64,000 bases of DNA from Galaxea fascicularis (GCA_948470475.1 OX419339.1:7600185-7664184), one strand, 5' to 3'. Positions 15,901-28,800 are shown, numbered from the stretch's first letter. Numbers and translations are program-made. The notes: generated by a model not told the origin, from the letters alone.

Positions 15901-18900
15901 GACCATTTTTAGCGTTAAACAGAAACGACGAAAATGCCCCTTTTTACTGTTATGTTTCTTAAAGAAATTATTGTAGAAAAACAAAACTTCGACCATCATA
16001 GTAAAATTCAATCCTTGTTCTAGCTTAGAAATGACTTTTTTTGTTCATATTCTTTTCCTGAGCGTAGAGACAGCCTTTTGTTCCAGTGCAATCCAGCCTT
16101 CCTGCTATTTTCAACATCTCGACCGCATTGCATGCTGGGAAATAACGAGAATTTTTGACAGCACCCGTCCCTTCCCCCAATTTTTTCACATATAAACTCG
16201 GCCACTCTCAGCCACTCCCAGCCACTCCGACCTACCGCCAAAAATTGGTGCTTGTGGGGATATTCAGTGCTTGCAAATTCCAAAATATGCGGCGGTAGGT
16301 CGAGAAATTCATCCAAAGTCGAGTCCCAAAGGTACAAAGTGTCTGACGATCCAAATTCCCAGTTCGTGGAGTAACAAGCCAAATTTGACAACAAAGTACA
16401 TCACCTTGCTCGCTTCTTTGAGAAAGTGGACTCTTAGCAACCGTCACGCTTAATGATGCTCATCAGGCTGCCACTAAAGATGAAAAATGGCTGTAAACTT
16501 AGCAAAATTCGCAAACAAACCGAACTTGGGCCGTTCTTGAGTTCCACGATTGAAAAATAGCTGCGCCACAATGACGTTTTCAGAAACCTTGAGCTTTCAG
16601 TACTTTAGGGCAGCACCACTTTCCGTGGTAGTTTCAATATAAAGTCATGAAATGCTAAGGATCGTTTTTGCTGGAAAATCACTCCGAAAACGTAAAAATG
16701 GCTGGTAGTCAATGGGACTTAAACAACAAAAATTGGCTAGTCTGACAGTGTAAATCAGTTTAAAATATCATATATTTTATCACATTTAAACTCATCGCCA
16801 ATAGATGAGCTTGGGGAAGGTGCCAAGGGATACATGGAGCCGCACATGATGCGAGCCAAGTGTGCAGGTATCCATGGCAACCCTGGGAATGGCAACCACC
16901 TGGCACTGTCACACTGATAAATCAGTGGAGATAATTACCAACCCAAATGCTTACTGATTAAGAAACCACAAAGTGGGTGGGAGGAATGGAAACACAGAAG
17001 TACAGAACTTGTAGAAGAGCAAAGCAAAACGCCTCTAAAACAAAGCAAGAATGCAAAACATGGATGCCCCTGCAAAACTCCCCACATTTGCTACCCTGAC
17101 GCACGTGGCCACCACAAACAGCCACTGAACACATTGGCTCGAGTTTAATTTAACCCAAATTACATTCAGTCACATCAAGTACTGTATGTAAACCTGTTTC
17201 AATTCACTCACTGGTGTGATTGCTTCCTTTTTTATGATTACACCGGTAGGATGGCTTTTACGAGGAGAGGATTCATTTAATGGTGATCTGTGAGGCTCCT
17301 GTTTCATTACAGAATTGACATGAGACTTGTGCGGGCTTTCTGTACTCAGCTTGATTGGTTTAGTCAGATTATCACTTGATCTAAAAAGAAATATTTATAA
17401 CAACATACCATTTAGCACCCATTCACAAACAAACAGTGTCATCAAGTGGAAACACTACATGTATGGCAAGATAAGCAACCCTTAAACATAACAATTATTG
17501 GAACTACATGTAATCAGATTGCTGTTGATTCCAAGGCAGGGCGAGAAATTCACTTTTTGTTCTAGTAGCCAGTTGGCTCCTGAATTTTTCAAAGTGGTAG
17601 CCAATTCCAAAAAGTTGGTCGCCATTTTCAAAGACAAATAAAACTTTTTTTTACGCTGTCAGCGTTCTAGATAGACCTTCCAAAATGAAGTTAGCAAAAA
17701 GATCTTTAATTTCAGCTATTTAAATTGAAGAATCATGACGTCCTGATGAGCCCGCAAAATGTGCACATATTACAAAGTGGACACTAGGATTAGTCATACA
17801 CAACGTTCAAGCTCAGCTTACTCCAAGATAGCATCCACACAGCTCTCAACATATATTGGGTTGGTATGGTATGTACATGTATAATTAATGACGTGGTTGT
17901 ACAAAAATCTTTCTCAATTTTTTTACTGCACCATATACAAACACCATAGTTTGAACTGAGTTTCACCAATTTCCACTGTGAATATATCGCACTTATGCTG
18001 GCCATTTCTTTCTGGGTATATATGTAAATAAAAATTTTGCAGTTTTATATATCTATAGATAGCCAATAAAATTTTGCAAAAAACATTATCAGTATACTAT
18101 TATTATATACCGAACGTAAATTTCGCAGTAATTGAAATTCCATTAACTGCGAAATATTTTACCCTGAAAATGTATGGTATAAACACAAATTTCGCATTTA
18201 TTGAAATGTCATTAACTGCGAAATGTTTCCTTATAAATTTATATTGAGACCACAAATTTCGCAGTTATTTAAATGTCATTAAAGGCGAAAAGTTCTGTCT
18301 AAATATGTATGGGCACCATAATATTTCGCAGTTATTGAAATGTCATTAACGGCGAAATGTTTCCGTCCTAATATATGTGTGAACCACAAATTTCGCAGCT
18401 AGTTCAATGTCATAAACGGCGAAACGTTTCCGTCTAAATATAACTTGGAAGCTTAGAATTTCGCAGTTATTTAAATGATATTAACTGCGAAACTTTTCCG
18501 TCCAAAAGAAAATTGGAACCATAGAATTTCGCAGTTATTGAAATGTCATTAACTGCGAAATGTTTCCTTCCAAATATGTATTGGAACAACAAATTTCGCA
18601 GTTATTTTAATGTCATTAACGGCGAAAAGTTCTGTCTAAATATATACGGGCACCATAAAATTTCGCAGTTATTGAAATGTCATTGACCTCGGAATGTTTC
18701 CGTCCTAATATATGTGTGAACCACAAATTTCGCAGCTATTAAAATGTCATTAACGGCAAAATGTTTCTGTCTAAATATATCTTACAACCACACATTTCGC
18801 AGTAACTGAAATGTCAATAACGGCGAAACGTTTTTTTGTCTAAGTATGCATAGTTCCCCTCTCGCTAAAAAGTAGAATCACCGCAGGTAGCCCAAGCTAC

Positions 18901-21900
18901 TTTGGGAACCGTCAACATGACATTGCGTTACAGCATTATTACAAGAATTTGTTTGGGAATGTAATGATCGTACAAAATAGTTCAAAATAAGGAAAACGAA
19001 ATAAGAAAATAGACTTCCCTGTCCTGTTGTGTGTATAACTTGCGTTTTTATGACGTTTGGAGGGGTTTCAGAGCGATTTCAGTGGGTGTTAGCTTCTCTG
19101 TATTCTTCTCCATATGAAGAGAGCCTTGTACGCCCTTTGAGCGCTAGCCTGCAGAACAGGCGTATTTTTTGCGTATTCAGGCGGACAGAGGATAAAGCGA
19201 GGCGAGCGCAAAGGAAAGAGCGCAAAATAAATAACGCCTTTACGTATACCATTGTTCAAGCTGTTCCGCCCCTAGACACACCCTACAACACCAGTTAGCA
19301 GCTGTTCTTTATGTTTTTGTAGTAGATATGGGTTGCTAACCAGTCTATAGACTGTCGATTACAGTTAAATACCTGGAAATAAAACTCAATAGGAATTGTA
19401 CTCCATATGGGATATTACGATCGACTACTTCGTCGTCAGTGTAACTCCTGCACTGACTGCGAGATACTCCCTCTATTCTACTAATGTTATCGGCTACCTC
19501 GTCGTTAAATGAAATTTCATTAACTGCAAATATATTCCCCGACTCTTTTTTATTGTTATGATTGCAATTGGTTGGCTACTTCGCCGTTAATGAAATTTCA
19601 ACAACTGTAAAATATTCCCTCTGTTCTATTATTCTCACTGGCTAATTCGGCGTTAACGACATTTCATTAACTGTGGATCACTTTATTCTATTGTTATGAT
19701 TGGCTACTTAGCCGTTAATGAAATTTCAATAACTACGAAATATTCTCTCCATATAATGTATAGGGTGTTTACTTCGCCGTTAATGAAATTTCAGTAACTG
19801 CGAAATATTCTCTCCATAAAATGCAATGAGTGTTTATTTCGCTGTTAATGAAATTTCAATAACTGCGCAATATTTTCTCCACATAATATGTTGGGTGATT
19901 ACTTCGCGGTTAATGAAATTTCAATAACTGCGAAATATTTTCTCCATACAATATGTAAGGTTATTATTTCGCAGTTAATGAAATTTCAATAACTGCGAAA
20001 TATTCTCTCCATAACATGTAATGAGTGTTTATTTCGCAGTTAATGAAATTTCAATAACTGCGAAATATTTTCTCCACATAATATGTTGGGTGATTACTTC
20101 GCCGTTAATGAAATTTCAATAACTGCGAAATATTTTCTCCACATAATATGTTGGGTGATTACTTCGCAGTTAATGAAATTTCAATAACTGCGAAATATTT
20201 TCTCCATAAAATGTAATGAGTGTTTACTTCGCCGTTAATGAAATTTCAATAACTGCGAAATATTTTCTCCACATAATATGTTGGGTGATTACTTCGCAGT
20301 TAATGAAATTTCAATAACTGCGAAATATTTTCTCCATATAATTCATAAGGTTATTATTTCGCAGTTAATGGAATTTCAATAACTGCGAAATATTCTATCC
20401 ATATAATATATTGAGTGGCTTTGTTGCGAAATTTAATTTCTATCTATAGAGTAGAATAAATCCAAATTTTGCATTTGTCAAAGTACCATTTCTATCTTGG
20501 TGAATATCAAACTATTAGTAAAAGCTGGGGATCCCCAATTTTTTTAACACAGCTGCATTATTGCAGATAGTTTTAGCCTCCAAGTACACTGTAACAATTC
20601 CAGGTGACTCCACAATGTTTTGGCTTGCTTGAAATTTTAGGTTTTAGTCTTTTGCTGGTGTAGAGTGGACGCAAAGGGAATTTGCTCAAAAAGCACTCAC
20701 CACCCCCCGAGAGAGTAAGCAATTGTCGCGCTAAACTCTCCAACTCGACGAGAAACAAAATGTCCGTTTAACTGCATGTTCAGCGGGTCATCGAGCTTAC
20801 CTTTCACCATCCTGCGTGAGATGGAAACAAACCGTCCAAGGACAAAACATGGAAGGAAAAGAAGCCGAAAGTTAACACACATGCTAGATTCGTTAACACG
20901 AAACAAATGAAAACCACTTTACGCAGTACAAAGATCGAACAGCTTCGGTGAGTGAAATTATTAAAAGATGCACACTTACATGCGATGCAAGCTTGATCTT
21001 TTTCTTGTCGGGCCCTACAGAATGGGTTGAGGAGAAGATATACAGTAATCTTGTTTTTTCTAGTTAAGATAGCTGACGTACTTCAGAAAACAAACTAATT
21101 CACGTTTGCTTTTTCGATTAGTGAAGTCCAAAGACGAAAGCGTGGTTTCCGTGGTTCATAAAGTAGTAAGCTTATACTTCGTCTCGAGAAGAACAAAAAG
21201 ATACCAGGGAATGCTTTAGGTATTTATTTTCATGAGGTAAATTCTACAGATTGAAATGTCTGGAAGTTAAACAGTGCTCAGGCGCTCAACAACAACAATG
21301 CGGCGGAAATAGTAAGGATCGATAGGCAAAATGGACACGAAATCGACATGAAAACTTTCACTTCCCGGCTTCGCCCAAGTTCTTTGTCGGCAGACGAAGC
21401 CGATTTATTCCACTGTCGACTTCTTGGTCAAAGTAATGAATCCTAAATAAAATTTGATCGCTTGCTTGATTTGTAAAAGAAGAAGATTAACGACTTAGCG
21501 ATATGGGCAGGGGCAGATAGCTGGCATGCCAAGCAATGGGGGCCGAATAAAAGCTGGCATGTGCTTTGGTGTAAAGAAAAATTCAACTTGACTCCTCAAA
21601 CAATATAGAAAACAATAAATTCTCTATATTGGTTTTGATGACGATAACATGAATGCAAAAAAAAGTCCTCTAAGGGGAAGGAGAAGGCTCAATAAATCAC
21701 TGTAATAAATGCGGGTTCGGACTGGTAAGTATTGGTTCAAAGAATTGAATGAGCGGCCGACGGCTTACCTTCATTCAAGTCAGCCGGCTTTTGTTTCCTC
21801 TGCCCCTGAGACGAAATAAAAGCACGATTCCATTTCAACTTACGAACAACTACTTCACAAATCTAAGCTGGCATTTCTGAAAGAGGTCAGATTTTCCGGT

Positions 21901-22138
21901 CCCAAAATATTTTTGACAGAAAAGCGAATCTGTACTCACCACCGGAACGTCATCATCGTCGAGTTCAGTCGCCAACTGCAAGAAATATTGCTCTTTAGGC
22001 AAAGAACCCCAAACGAAGCAAGGGAAAAAACGATAGAGAACAGGGTAGGATCTGTCAGATTAATCTACATTAAAATATTTCTATAACGATTCTTACCTGT
22101 TTCACTTGGAGGAGATATTGGGCAGTTTCTCCGTTCAT
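464..22138 (-). CDS. TOP1: DNA topoisomerase I (type IB), 28 coding exons, 3' end beyond the window
   Basis: Nicks one DNA strand, allows swivelling and religates, relaxing supercoils in the nucleus. Coding exons in transcript order: 22138-22097, 21975-21940, 21805-21769, 21014-20980, 20811-20801, 17380-17212, 15390-15319, 14276-14257, 13793-13520, 13039-13032 (tentative), 12053-11969, 11133-11071, 10825-10715, 10472-10426, 9859-9805, 9575-9515, 9227-9193, 8984-8817, 8240-8011, 7667-7604, 6630-6550, 5637-5593, 4635-4565, 3832-3805, 3184-3103, 2469-2369, 1435-1367, 655-464. They sum to 764 codons with every phase joining. The N-terminal ~355 residues are a charged Lys/Asp-rich tail. The core then matches the family: [50 protein letters not shown]. 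Three catalytic residues are visible in ALRAGH (Arg488 of human), FLGKDS (Lys532) and [11 protein letters not shown] (Arg590). His632 and the Tyr723 region lie past the left edge. The N-terminal tail is longer than in vertebrates. Identification is very secure; the smallest exons are less so. Confidence 0.95.
943..979 (+). repeat. Poly(A) tract
   Basis: Long run of A in a TOP1 intron (656-1366). The rest of that intron and the next one (1436-2368) show nothing else clear apart from a weak foldback-end similarity near 1737. Confidence 0.8.
2547..3016. repeat. Foldback (MITE-like) element in a TOP1 intron
   Basis: Outer ends read GTTCGAAAGCCGAT near 2556 and ATCGGCTTTCGAA near 2993 in inverted orientation. 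Inner arms at about 2760-2852 and 2893-2987 are long inverted copies (for example GGCGCCCAAGTTTTGCCGTT and its complement) with a 40-bp loop. No coding capacity. Confidence 0.75.
5095..5297 (+). mobile_element. 3' end remnant of a CR1/L2-like LINE
   Basis: A short frame resembling the last residues of a LINE reverse-transcriptase ORF ([10 protein letters not shown]) is followed by the characteristic tail: AAGCGCATTTGGGCGTTAGG, then a short A-rich/ATT end. Sits in a TOP1 intron and is severely 5'-truncated. Confidence 0.5.
6435..6537 (+). repeat. Two-copy tandem duplication, ~53-bp unit
   Basis: AGGTCCGTTCTT(A/G)(T/A)TGAAGTGGGTTTGCC and the following 20 bases occur twice in direct order in a TOP1 intron, about 100 bp from the exon at 6550. 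Confidence 0.7.
7047..7137 (+). repeat. Two-copy tandem duplication, ~45-bp unit
   Basis: ACTGTTATGGATTTGTAGA followed by GGTTTAGCCTTATCAGTG or AGTTTAGCCTTATCAGTG occurs twice back to back in a TOP1 intron. Confidence 0.7.
7745..7860 (+). repeat. Interspersed repeat, family member 1
   Basis: Contains GTGACAAGAATACCTCACAA and GGCACCATGGCCA(A/C)GTG. The same order of blocks recurs at 60095-60215 and partly at 60345-60400, so this is a dispersed family rather than part of TOP1. Confidence 0.55.
13032..13039 (-). other. TOP1: Tentative 8-bp TOP1 microexon
   Basis: The exon at 13793-13520 ends in phase 0, while the next clear exon (12053-11969) needs two extra bases to read the Lys-rich frame [17 protein letters not shown] at this place, with an AG before it and GTTTGT after it, supplies exactly 8 bases and gives Ala-Ala-Arg, similar to Ala-Ala-Arg in the 14276-14257 exon. 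The site was inferred from phase and splice signals only; another small exon between 12053 and 13520 could do the same job. Confidence 0.4.
18108..18840 (+). repeat. Tandem array A of a palindromic repeat unit
   Basis: About eleven units of roughly 65-70 bp. Each has a near-palindromic core that begins TTTCGCAGTTATTGAAATG and ends AACTGCGAAA, followed by an AT-rich linker ending in CACAAA or CATAAA. Lies in the large TOP1 intron between exons at 17380 and 20801. Confidence 0.85.
19500..20425 (+). repeat. Tandem array B of the same palindromic unit
   Basis: About fourteen units of roughly 62-64 bp; the core runs TTCGC(A/C)GTTAATGAAATTT then CAATAACTGCGAAATATT, with a linker such as TCTCCACATAATATGTTGGG. 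The right-hand units are nearly identical; the left-hand ones (19500-19740) are diverged. A 650-bp unique block separates it from array A. Confidence 0.85.
20801..20811 (-). other. TOP1: 11-bp TOP1 microexon
   Basis: GATGGTGAAAG is flanked by a good acceptor (CACGCAG) and donor (GTAAGC) and supplies the AG needed to complete an Arg codon with the first base of the exon at 17380. It reads Asp-Gly-Glu-Arg between the NLS-like exon (KKKIKLASH) and the Ser-rich exon. Without it the flanking exons do not join in frame. Confidence 0.65.
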
Positions 22139-22811
22139 TCTGGCAAGAAATTGGGCGAAATTTTTCTAAGTGTCGTTTCCCAAGGAAAAGCGAGGAACAA
22201 AGAAAACGCTAAGTCCCCACTCTCGTCTAGTACGCCGGCGCAAAAAGCACGTGATCAATTAATCTGCCACAGTAGCGCCCCATCGGGGATCCCACAGGAA
22301 ATCGGTTCGTCTGGTTCAATCGTGCTCCGATTGGGTAACTAGAAATAGACAAGAGTATAAAATCACGTGCGAGTAACGAAATCTACTTCTGACAAATGTG
22401 GAGTGGAAGTCTGAAAGTGAAATTATGTGAGACATGGAGGTATATTCGATCATTTGATGAATTTATAATGACATTTACTTATTGTGATGAATGAGCGTTC
22501 TATGGGCTTCTACCCGAAGTAAAAGCCCGTGACGCTGGCCACCGAAATATATGCCAACAAACGATGTGTAAACATCTCTGCAGGGTCAAAGGACAGACGC
22601 AGCCGGTCAAGTTCAAAAATAGCACCTTGTCGCAGGCCTGAACTAGTTAGGCCCATCCTGGAACCTTCTGAAGAGGAGCTTGTTAAGAACACGGAGGAGT
22701 GAAGAGGGAGTGTCGAATAACCGCGGACCAGATGTGCAACCGATTCACAAAAGGACAAAGGGACCAAAAAGGGCAAGTGAGCGACGTTGTAGGCTGTTTC
22801 AAAACACAGCG
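22139..22811. promoter_or_regulatory. Divergent TOP1/PLA2G15-like promoter region
   Basis: 673 bp separates the two start codons of genes transcribed away from each other, so a shared bidirectional promoter is likely. Visible sites: CACGTGA at 22248-22254, an inverted CCAAT (ATTGG) at 22330-22334, a TATA-like TATAAAA at 22356-22362, and TCACGTG at 22363-22369. The two E-boxes resemble the core of the CLEAR element used by TFEB/MITF factors at lysosomal genes, which fits the lipase; the link is inference. The lipase reading frame stays open upstream to about 22680, but the ATG at 22812 is preferred because a signal peptide follows it directly. Confidence 0.5.
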
Positions 22812-25800
22812 ATGCTGTGGCTGAAAACCTTTCTTTTTCTTGTCAGTAACTTTGCTGTTTTGAAGGCAAGGACGCCGCTCATCATTGGTAAGTTTCGTAG
22901 TGATCACAGTTAATTGCAAGTATAATGTTCTGTTCTGAAGCCGATCGATCTCGATACTCGGCCGGCAAGTCCGGCAATTGAATAATTGTCGCACTTGCCG
23001 AGTTTGTATTCTATACCCAACGTGGAAATTTCCTTTGAAAGATCTTCATGTATTTCCATGAACTCGTGAATAGTATCTTATGCTTTGTCGAGATATCTTT
23101 TATTTTGCAACTTGTAACTTAGTTTAGGGACCCGCAATTTTGGAAATGAGCATGAGCATCGATCCGTTCGATAAAATAAATGAGAAACGGTAGAACGTGC
23201 ATGTGAAAATTCCGTTCAAAAAAAGCGTATTAAAATTAGTTTTAACTCTCGTGATAAGTAAGAAAGACAATAAGTGGAAAAGTAAACTTTATTTTAAGTT
23301 TCTAAAGGCTTGATAGCAGATAGCAGAAACTGACGTGCAGGCTATACAGCAGTAGTAAACCATTAACCTCTAATTGAAATGTAAGTTAAATCATTTTGAC
23401 TCCTTATGATCAACTCGTGAATTGTATTAGCTGGGGTGGTTCTGTGGGGTTCGGGGGTCTTTTCGAACCCTTACTACTCTTGCAAACGCCTCAAAACTTT
23501 CAGTTACCACAAAACCAAGTAAAATTTATGAAATTGTAATTGAAGGCGAAATGCTATAAATTTAAACTATAAGCTAACGACGATTTTCAAATTACGTGTA
23601 TTCCTGGACTCCTATTCATTAAATTGAATGCCATATACTGTATCTCTTGGGGGACTGTATATCTCTAAACCCTTAACAAAGAGACCAACATAAGTTTACA
23701 GTAATAATAATTATTATTATTGAAGACAGGTGTTATTTATTCTCATTGCTTAGTTCCTGGAGATGGAGGCAGTCAACTTCAGGCACGCATTAACAAAACA
23801 TCTGTGCCCCACTTTTGGTGTGAAAAGACATCAAGCTCATGGTTTGACTTGTGGCTCAGTGTGGAGTCTTTGTTACCAGAGGCTATTGATTGTTGGGCTG
23901 ATAATATAAAGTAAGCTTTTAAATTTCTTGTTTTTTTTTTTGACTCTACCACATCAAACTGACTTTTTATTCAAGTTTCAAGTTTATTATTGGCAGTTAA
24001 ATACATCTTATAAATAGGGAGGTCACACTGTCCCGCAAATAGCAAATGTGGCAAGATTTCCACACAGCCCCATACATTATTATTATTATTATTATTACAT
24101 GCATTTTGTGACTCAAACTCTATTCATTTTTGGAACAGGGTTAGTATGACAGTAATGCGTGCATAATTAATGTATGGGGCTGTGTGGAAATCTTTTCACA
24201 AAATATGGTAATCTAAGCAGGTAGTGTTTAAATCATTACTTTATTAACAACAGCATGACTTTGCGGAACATTATTCAGGAATTGTCCAGGGGTTTCCACT
24301 TTTGGCAGCTTGTCCTGAGATTGATTAATGCCCCTGTTGGTGGCACAGCCTTGCAACTCAGCCGTGAACCCCCACACAAAGGAACAGGGACCCATCACTC
24401 CGACTGGTCAGTGAAAAAAATTCAAAAGAGAGAGGGGAAGGGAAAACAACTACAGTCTGAAAATCCTGGTGCTAAATGCAGGGTTTTCCTTTTTGGCCAG
24501 TGACCAGCAATTTTTGCCGCCTGTGAATGGCACCGAGTGCCAAAGAATTAGCCTGCATTGCAGACACTGAACATACCATCAGTATACACACAGTCTGTGC
24601 AACAGCTCCAAAAAGCTTGTTCTGATAGGCTTGTAGGAATTTCTGTATCCATTTCTGATTGGCTAGATTTGTTATGCCCTTCATAAACTGCATAAGAAAT
24701 CTAGCCAATCAGAAATGGATACAGAAATCCATGCAAACCTGCAGGATATCGGAACAAGCTTTTGGGAGTCTTTGTGCAGATGGACTATTATCTTGGTTTT
24801 CACCAAGGTCTCAAGTGACAAGTCCAGCTGCAGGCTACAAAGAATCACTGTTGCTAAATTAAATACATCTCCACCTGTTTTGCTCAAGTCAACTGCAACT
24901 TCATTTGAAAAGGAGAACCCTGCAAATGCTGGCAGAGAATCCCCACACTGCCCCAAGCAAATGCCATATAATTATGTGTACATTAAGTTAAGAACTACTG
25001 TGCACACAGGTACGTGCAGTAATGGCTGTCGCTGATTGCAGGATGGTATAACTGGCATTCTTTGTTTTTAACTAACTCCTTTAAATCATGTTTAAAGGAT
25101 TTATTACTGGGAAGTTATAGGCCTGATGTCTTGGGCCTAAAATTTGCTGAGTACTATTCAGATATTTGTCTACTTTTTGAAGCTCAGTAAAAGCATAATA
25201 TGTCATTGGTTTATAATATATAATTATCTCTCTAGAGTTCTGGAACTGCCAAATTTTATAATACAAAATTCCAAAATAATATTGAAGGTCTGAACAAATT
25301 AATTAATTTTGTTTGATGGGCGTATTATTTTTGGAGGATATCTCATCACTGAAGGTTGTTTTGCCTCTTAAATGTGGTAGATTAATTTAAAAGTGATTTT
25401 CCATGTATTTATAGTACTTTATGATTCAAATGCCAACTGAAGATACATATGCTGAGCTAACTGCTCTGTTCAATATCAGTGACAAAGCATTTGATGTACC
25501 ATGCATAGCATGTGTTCTAAAATGAAAAGTGAAGATATACAATGTACTTGAACCTTATGGAAGACTCTAGATTTACATTGAAGAGGATAAGAATTTTAAT
25601 TACTGGTCGACTCATACCTTTAAAGTACATGTACATTGCCTGTTTTTCTTTTGCCAAACAGACTTGCTTATAACAATTCTTCAAACAAGATGGGTAATTC
25701 TCCAGGTGTAGAGGTGGATGTTCCTCATTTTGGATCAACTGCTGGAGTATCCTACTTAGACCCATCTTTGTACCATCCCGGGGAGTATTTTGCTGCCATG

Positions 25801-28800
25801 GTGGATGCCCTGGTAAAGATTGGACTTAAAGACAATGTTTCAATACGAGCTGCACCATTTGACTTCAGATATGCACCAAGTAAGGTTTAACTTTCTTTGG
25901 TTGACCTTTTAGTTACACAAACAAGGTAGCCACAGTCATTGAAGAAAATATACTAGACTTTTTTTTTTAAGTCATTAAATTTTTGTATATATGTATATCC
26001 GTCGGTAATCTCAAGTCCCCATTGCAAGAAACTTGCAACTCAAGATTCACTTGAAAGTGAGACTGTGAGTAAAGAATCAAGTAATTTTACTTTTTACTTC
26101 CAGTTACGTTTTTGCAGGAGTTTCTTTGTTAGTGTTGTATTGAAAGTCATTTTCTAAACAGGAAGGAATTCAGATCATGGTACAGGGTGTTTTGTTGGTT
26201 TTATATATGTGATGTCATCAAAATGAATTTAACTAAAAACAAAGGAAACCACAAAGTACCTTTTGTGATTAATTCTTATCATCAAACAAACAAATTTTCA
26301 AGGAATCTTTCATGCAGATACCTAGGCTGCTTTGTTTTGCACGGAAAACACTTAGAAGTTTGGTCAAATTCTTGGTGTCTTATAGTGGAAGGAGTGGAGG
26401 GGGATAGTGGACTTCAATCAATCTTGTAGGAAGTCTTTTAGGGAATCATTTTCTTTGCAAGATTGTTCTAATGAACAAGCCAAGTCCTCACTAACAACAC
26501 AAGCATAAGCAAGGCTGTGTTCTAACAGCGCCCGGTTGCCTGAGGTAACTAACACTTGGCCTCAGGCGCCTAAAAATATTTCCCAGGTCGCCTGGGTGGG
26601 TGACATGCTGGTGTTTTTTTCCTGCTTTACAGTAAAAAAGCTAGACTTTCAAAACAGCCCTTCGTCCGTCTGTGAAGAGCTAGCTGGCGACTGAATCCAT
26701 GTGAACCTTTTTCGTGAAAATAAAACGCTAATTAAAACAATTAATTAATTCACAAAGTTCTACTTGACTTGATTACCTTTGTTGCCCAACTTGGAGGCCC
26801 GGGCACCCCAGCTAAAGTGATTGGGAGCCCTAGGGGCTCCCCAAAAATTTCATTTGGGCAACCATCTTTTAGGCCTGGGCACCGCAGCCGCAGGTAATGC
26901 TTGAGAGCGCAAAGGGCTCCCTGAAATTTTCCTTAGAACACAGCCTTGATAAGTGCAAGTACAAGGCAGGTAGGCACCTGTATGCACCTGCACAGATATG
27001 ATTTTCATCTCGCATTTCCTCACATCAAAACTTCTGCTTGTGCTTCTACTTGCATTGTGTGTGTCCTCACTGCAGCACAAGCACAAATGCAAACACAAGA
27101 AGAATGCGGGTTTTGTTCTCTTTGCAGTGGCCTTTATACCCTTGTGCTTATGCTTGTACCACAAAAGATGACCCGGCTTATTTGAATAGGAAGGATATAG
27201 CATCTCTTGGTCTTAATCCTTATCTTGATTGAATTAGCCTTTGCAAGGGTTTTGTGTTGTTCAGGAAATAGTCACAGATTTTCAGTTCTATATCGTGAAT
27301 TCTTTAGCACTCCTTTTATGTAAAAGTTGGATGGAGGAAAGTATACAGCCTGTTGTCTGGAGCATTTTCTCGTGTGTCACTACAGTGTATTTAGGATCTC
27401 ATCCACAGATTCAAAGTTTAAATCAAGTGCCCGCCATGTACAGACCAAAGTTTGGCCTTCCGTTGGGAATGTTATACAGTTGACCGTGTGCATGTTTGCA
27501 ATCTTGCAGATTCTGCCCAAGAATACTTTGACGACTTAAAGGCTCTGATTGAAGACACCTACATCAAAAACAACAAAACAAGTGTTGTGCTACTCTCTCA
27601 CAGCCTTGGTTGTCCATACACCCATCACTTTTTGAGCAATATGACTCAAGACTGGAAAGACACGCACATTAGAGTCTGGGTAACCATTGCTGGTGCCTGG
27701 GCAGGCTCAGCTAAGCTCATGCGCATATATGCATCAGGGTCAAGCTTAGGCTTGCCAGATGTAGTTGTAGAGCCACTTAATCTTAGGCCAGTTCTCAGGA
27801 CTTATGAAAGCTCTGCTTTTCTGCTGCCAAGCAAAGATTTCTGGGCTACTGAAGAGGTAGGTTGGTGACTTTGTGTTCTTAAAAGGAAGCTTCAGCAATG
27901 ACAATGGCAACAGCATCGAAAACGTCTTTCAAAATGTTATTTCTCATTTTACTACTCTTTCACGATTATTCCAATTTGTTTAACATGAAAAAGGGTGGCA
28001 AGCTGTCCTGGGTCTAAATTACTGTGAATGGTGTTACTGTGAAAATCCAAAAAACCTTGAACACTAGAAAAAGTTATGGAATGTTATTGTGTTTCAAGTA
28101 AAAAGCCAATTATGTATGAGAAAACTGAATCACAAACTGTGATGGTAATTTAAGTTTGTGGTTTAATGTCACCTCTGATTGGTTGCTGCACAGTTGAAAA
28201 TGTCAAAATCAAATCAAAGTGTTCACAGTTTTTGGATTCACACAGTAAAGCAACGAAAAAGAAAGAAAAGGGATGGCAAATGGTACTGGTACTGGTTCCA
28301 ATCTCGACAGCCTTTGTGAAGAGTCTCGCAGTCTCAGTTGTTTATAGTGCATTTATTTCAGTCTTAAAGTCTCAAATGTTTGCTCTCGGTCTTGGATTTT
28401 CAAACAAGGGTCTCAGTGTCTTGGCGAGTCTCAGATTTTACCGTTTGTCACCCCTAGAAAAGTTTGCTGTCACCTACTGACGTTCTCAAGAAAACCTAAA
28501 AATTGGTCTTTGAACATTACCAACATGTAAAATGTATGTGCAGGGCAATTGTTTTTGCTCATTCAACCTATTGTTTTGTGGTATTCTTGTTGCTGTTTCC
28601 CTCCTCGTTACTTAACTGACTTTCTATCTCTAAAGTAAAGAGAACAAGTAAGTGTCAAAGGTTCAGCTTCCTTTGGCCAGGTACATGTATGTTTTCTCCT
28701 GCTATATAATATACTTTAAAGTTCTGCATCATTATTTAACAAATAGATTCCATTTGGCAGTGCATACATGTGTATTATTATGATAACACACTGATGGTGG

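Noticed and set aside
16020..16394. 124-codon minus-strand frame in a TOP1 intron
   Set aside because: No domain, overlaps low-complexity CCACTCC repeats and competing frames; probably repeat-derived.
18108..20425. CRISPR-like array
   Set aside because: Regular spacing and palindromic cores look similar, but the spacers are related to each other and the context is a eukaryotic intron; this is a satellite.
24472..24862. Small frames sharing NLANQKWIQK on both strands, also at 45917-46162
   Set aside because: These are translations of the foldback MITE arms, not a gene family.
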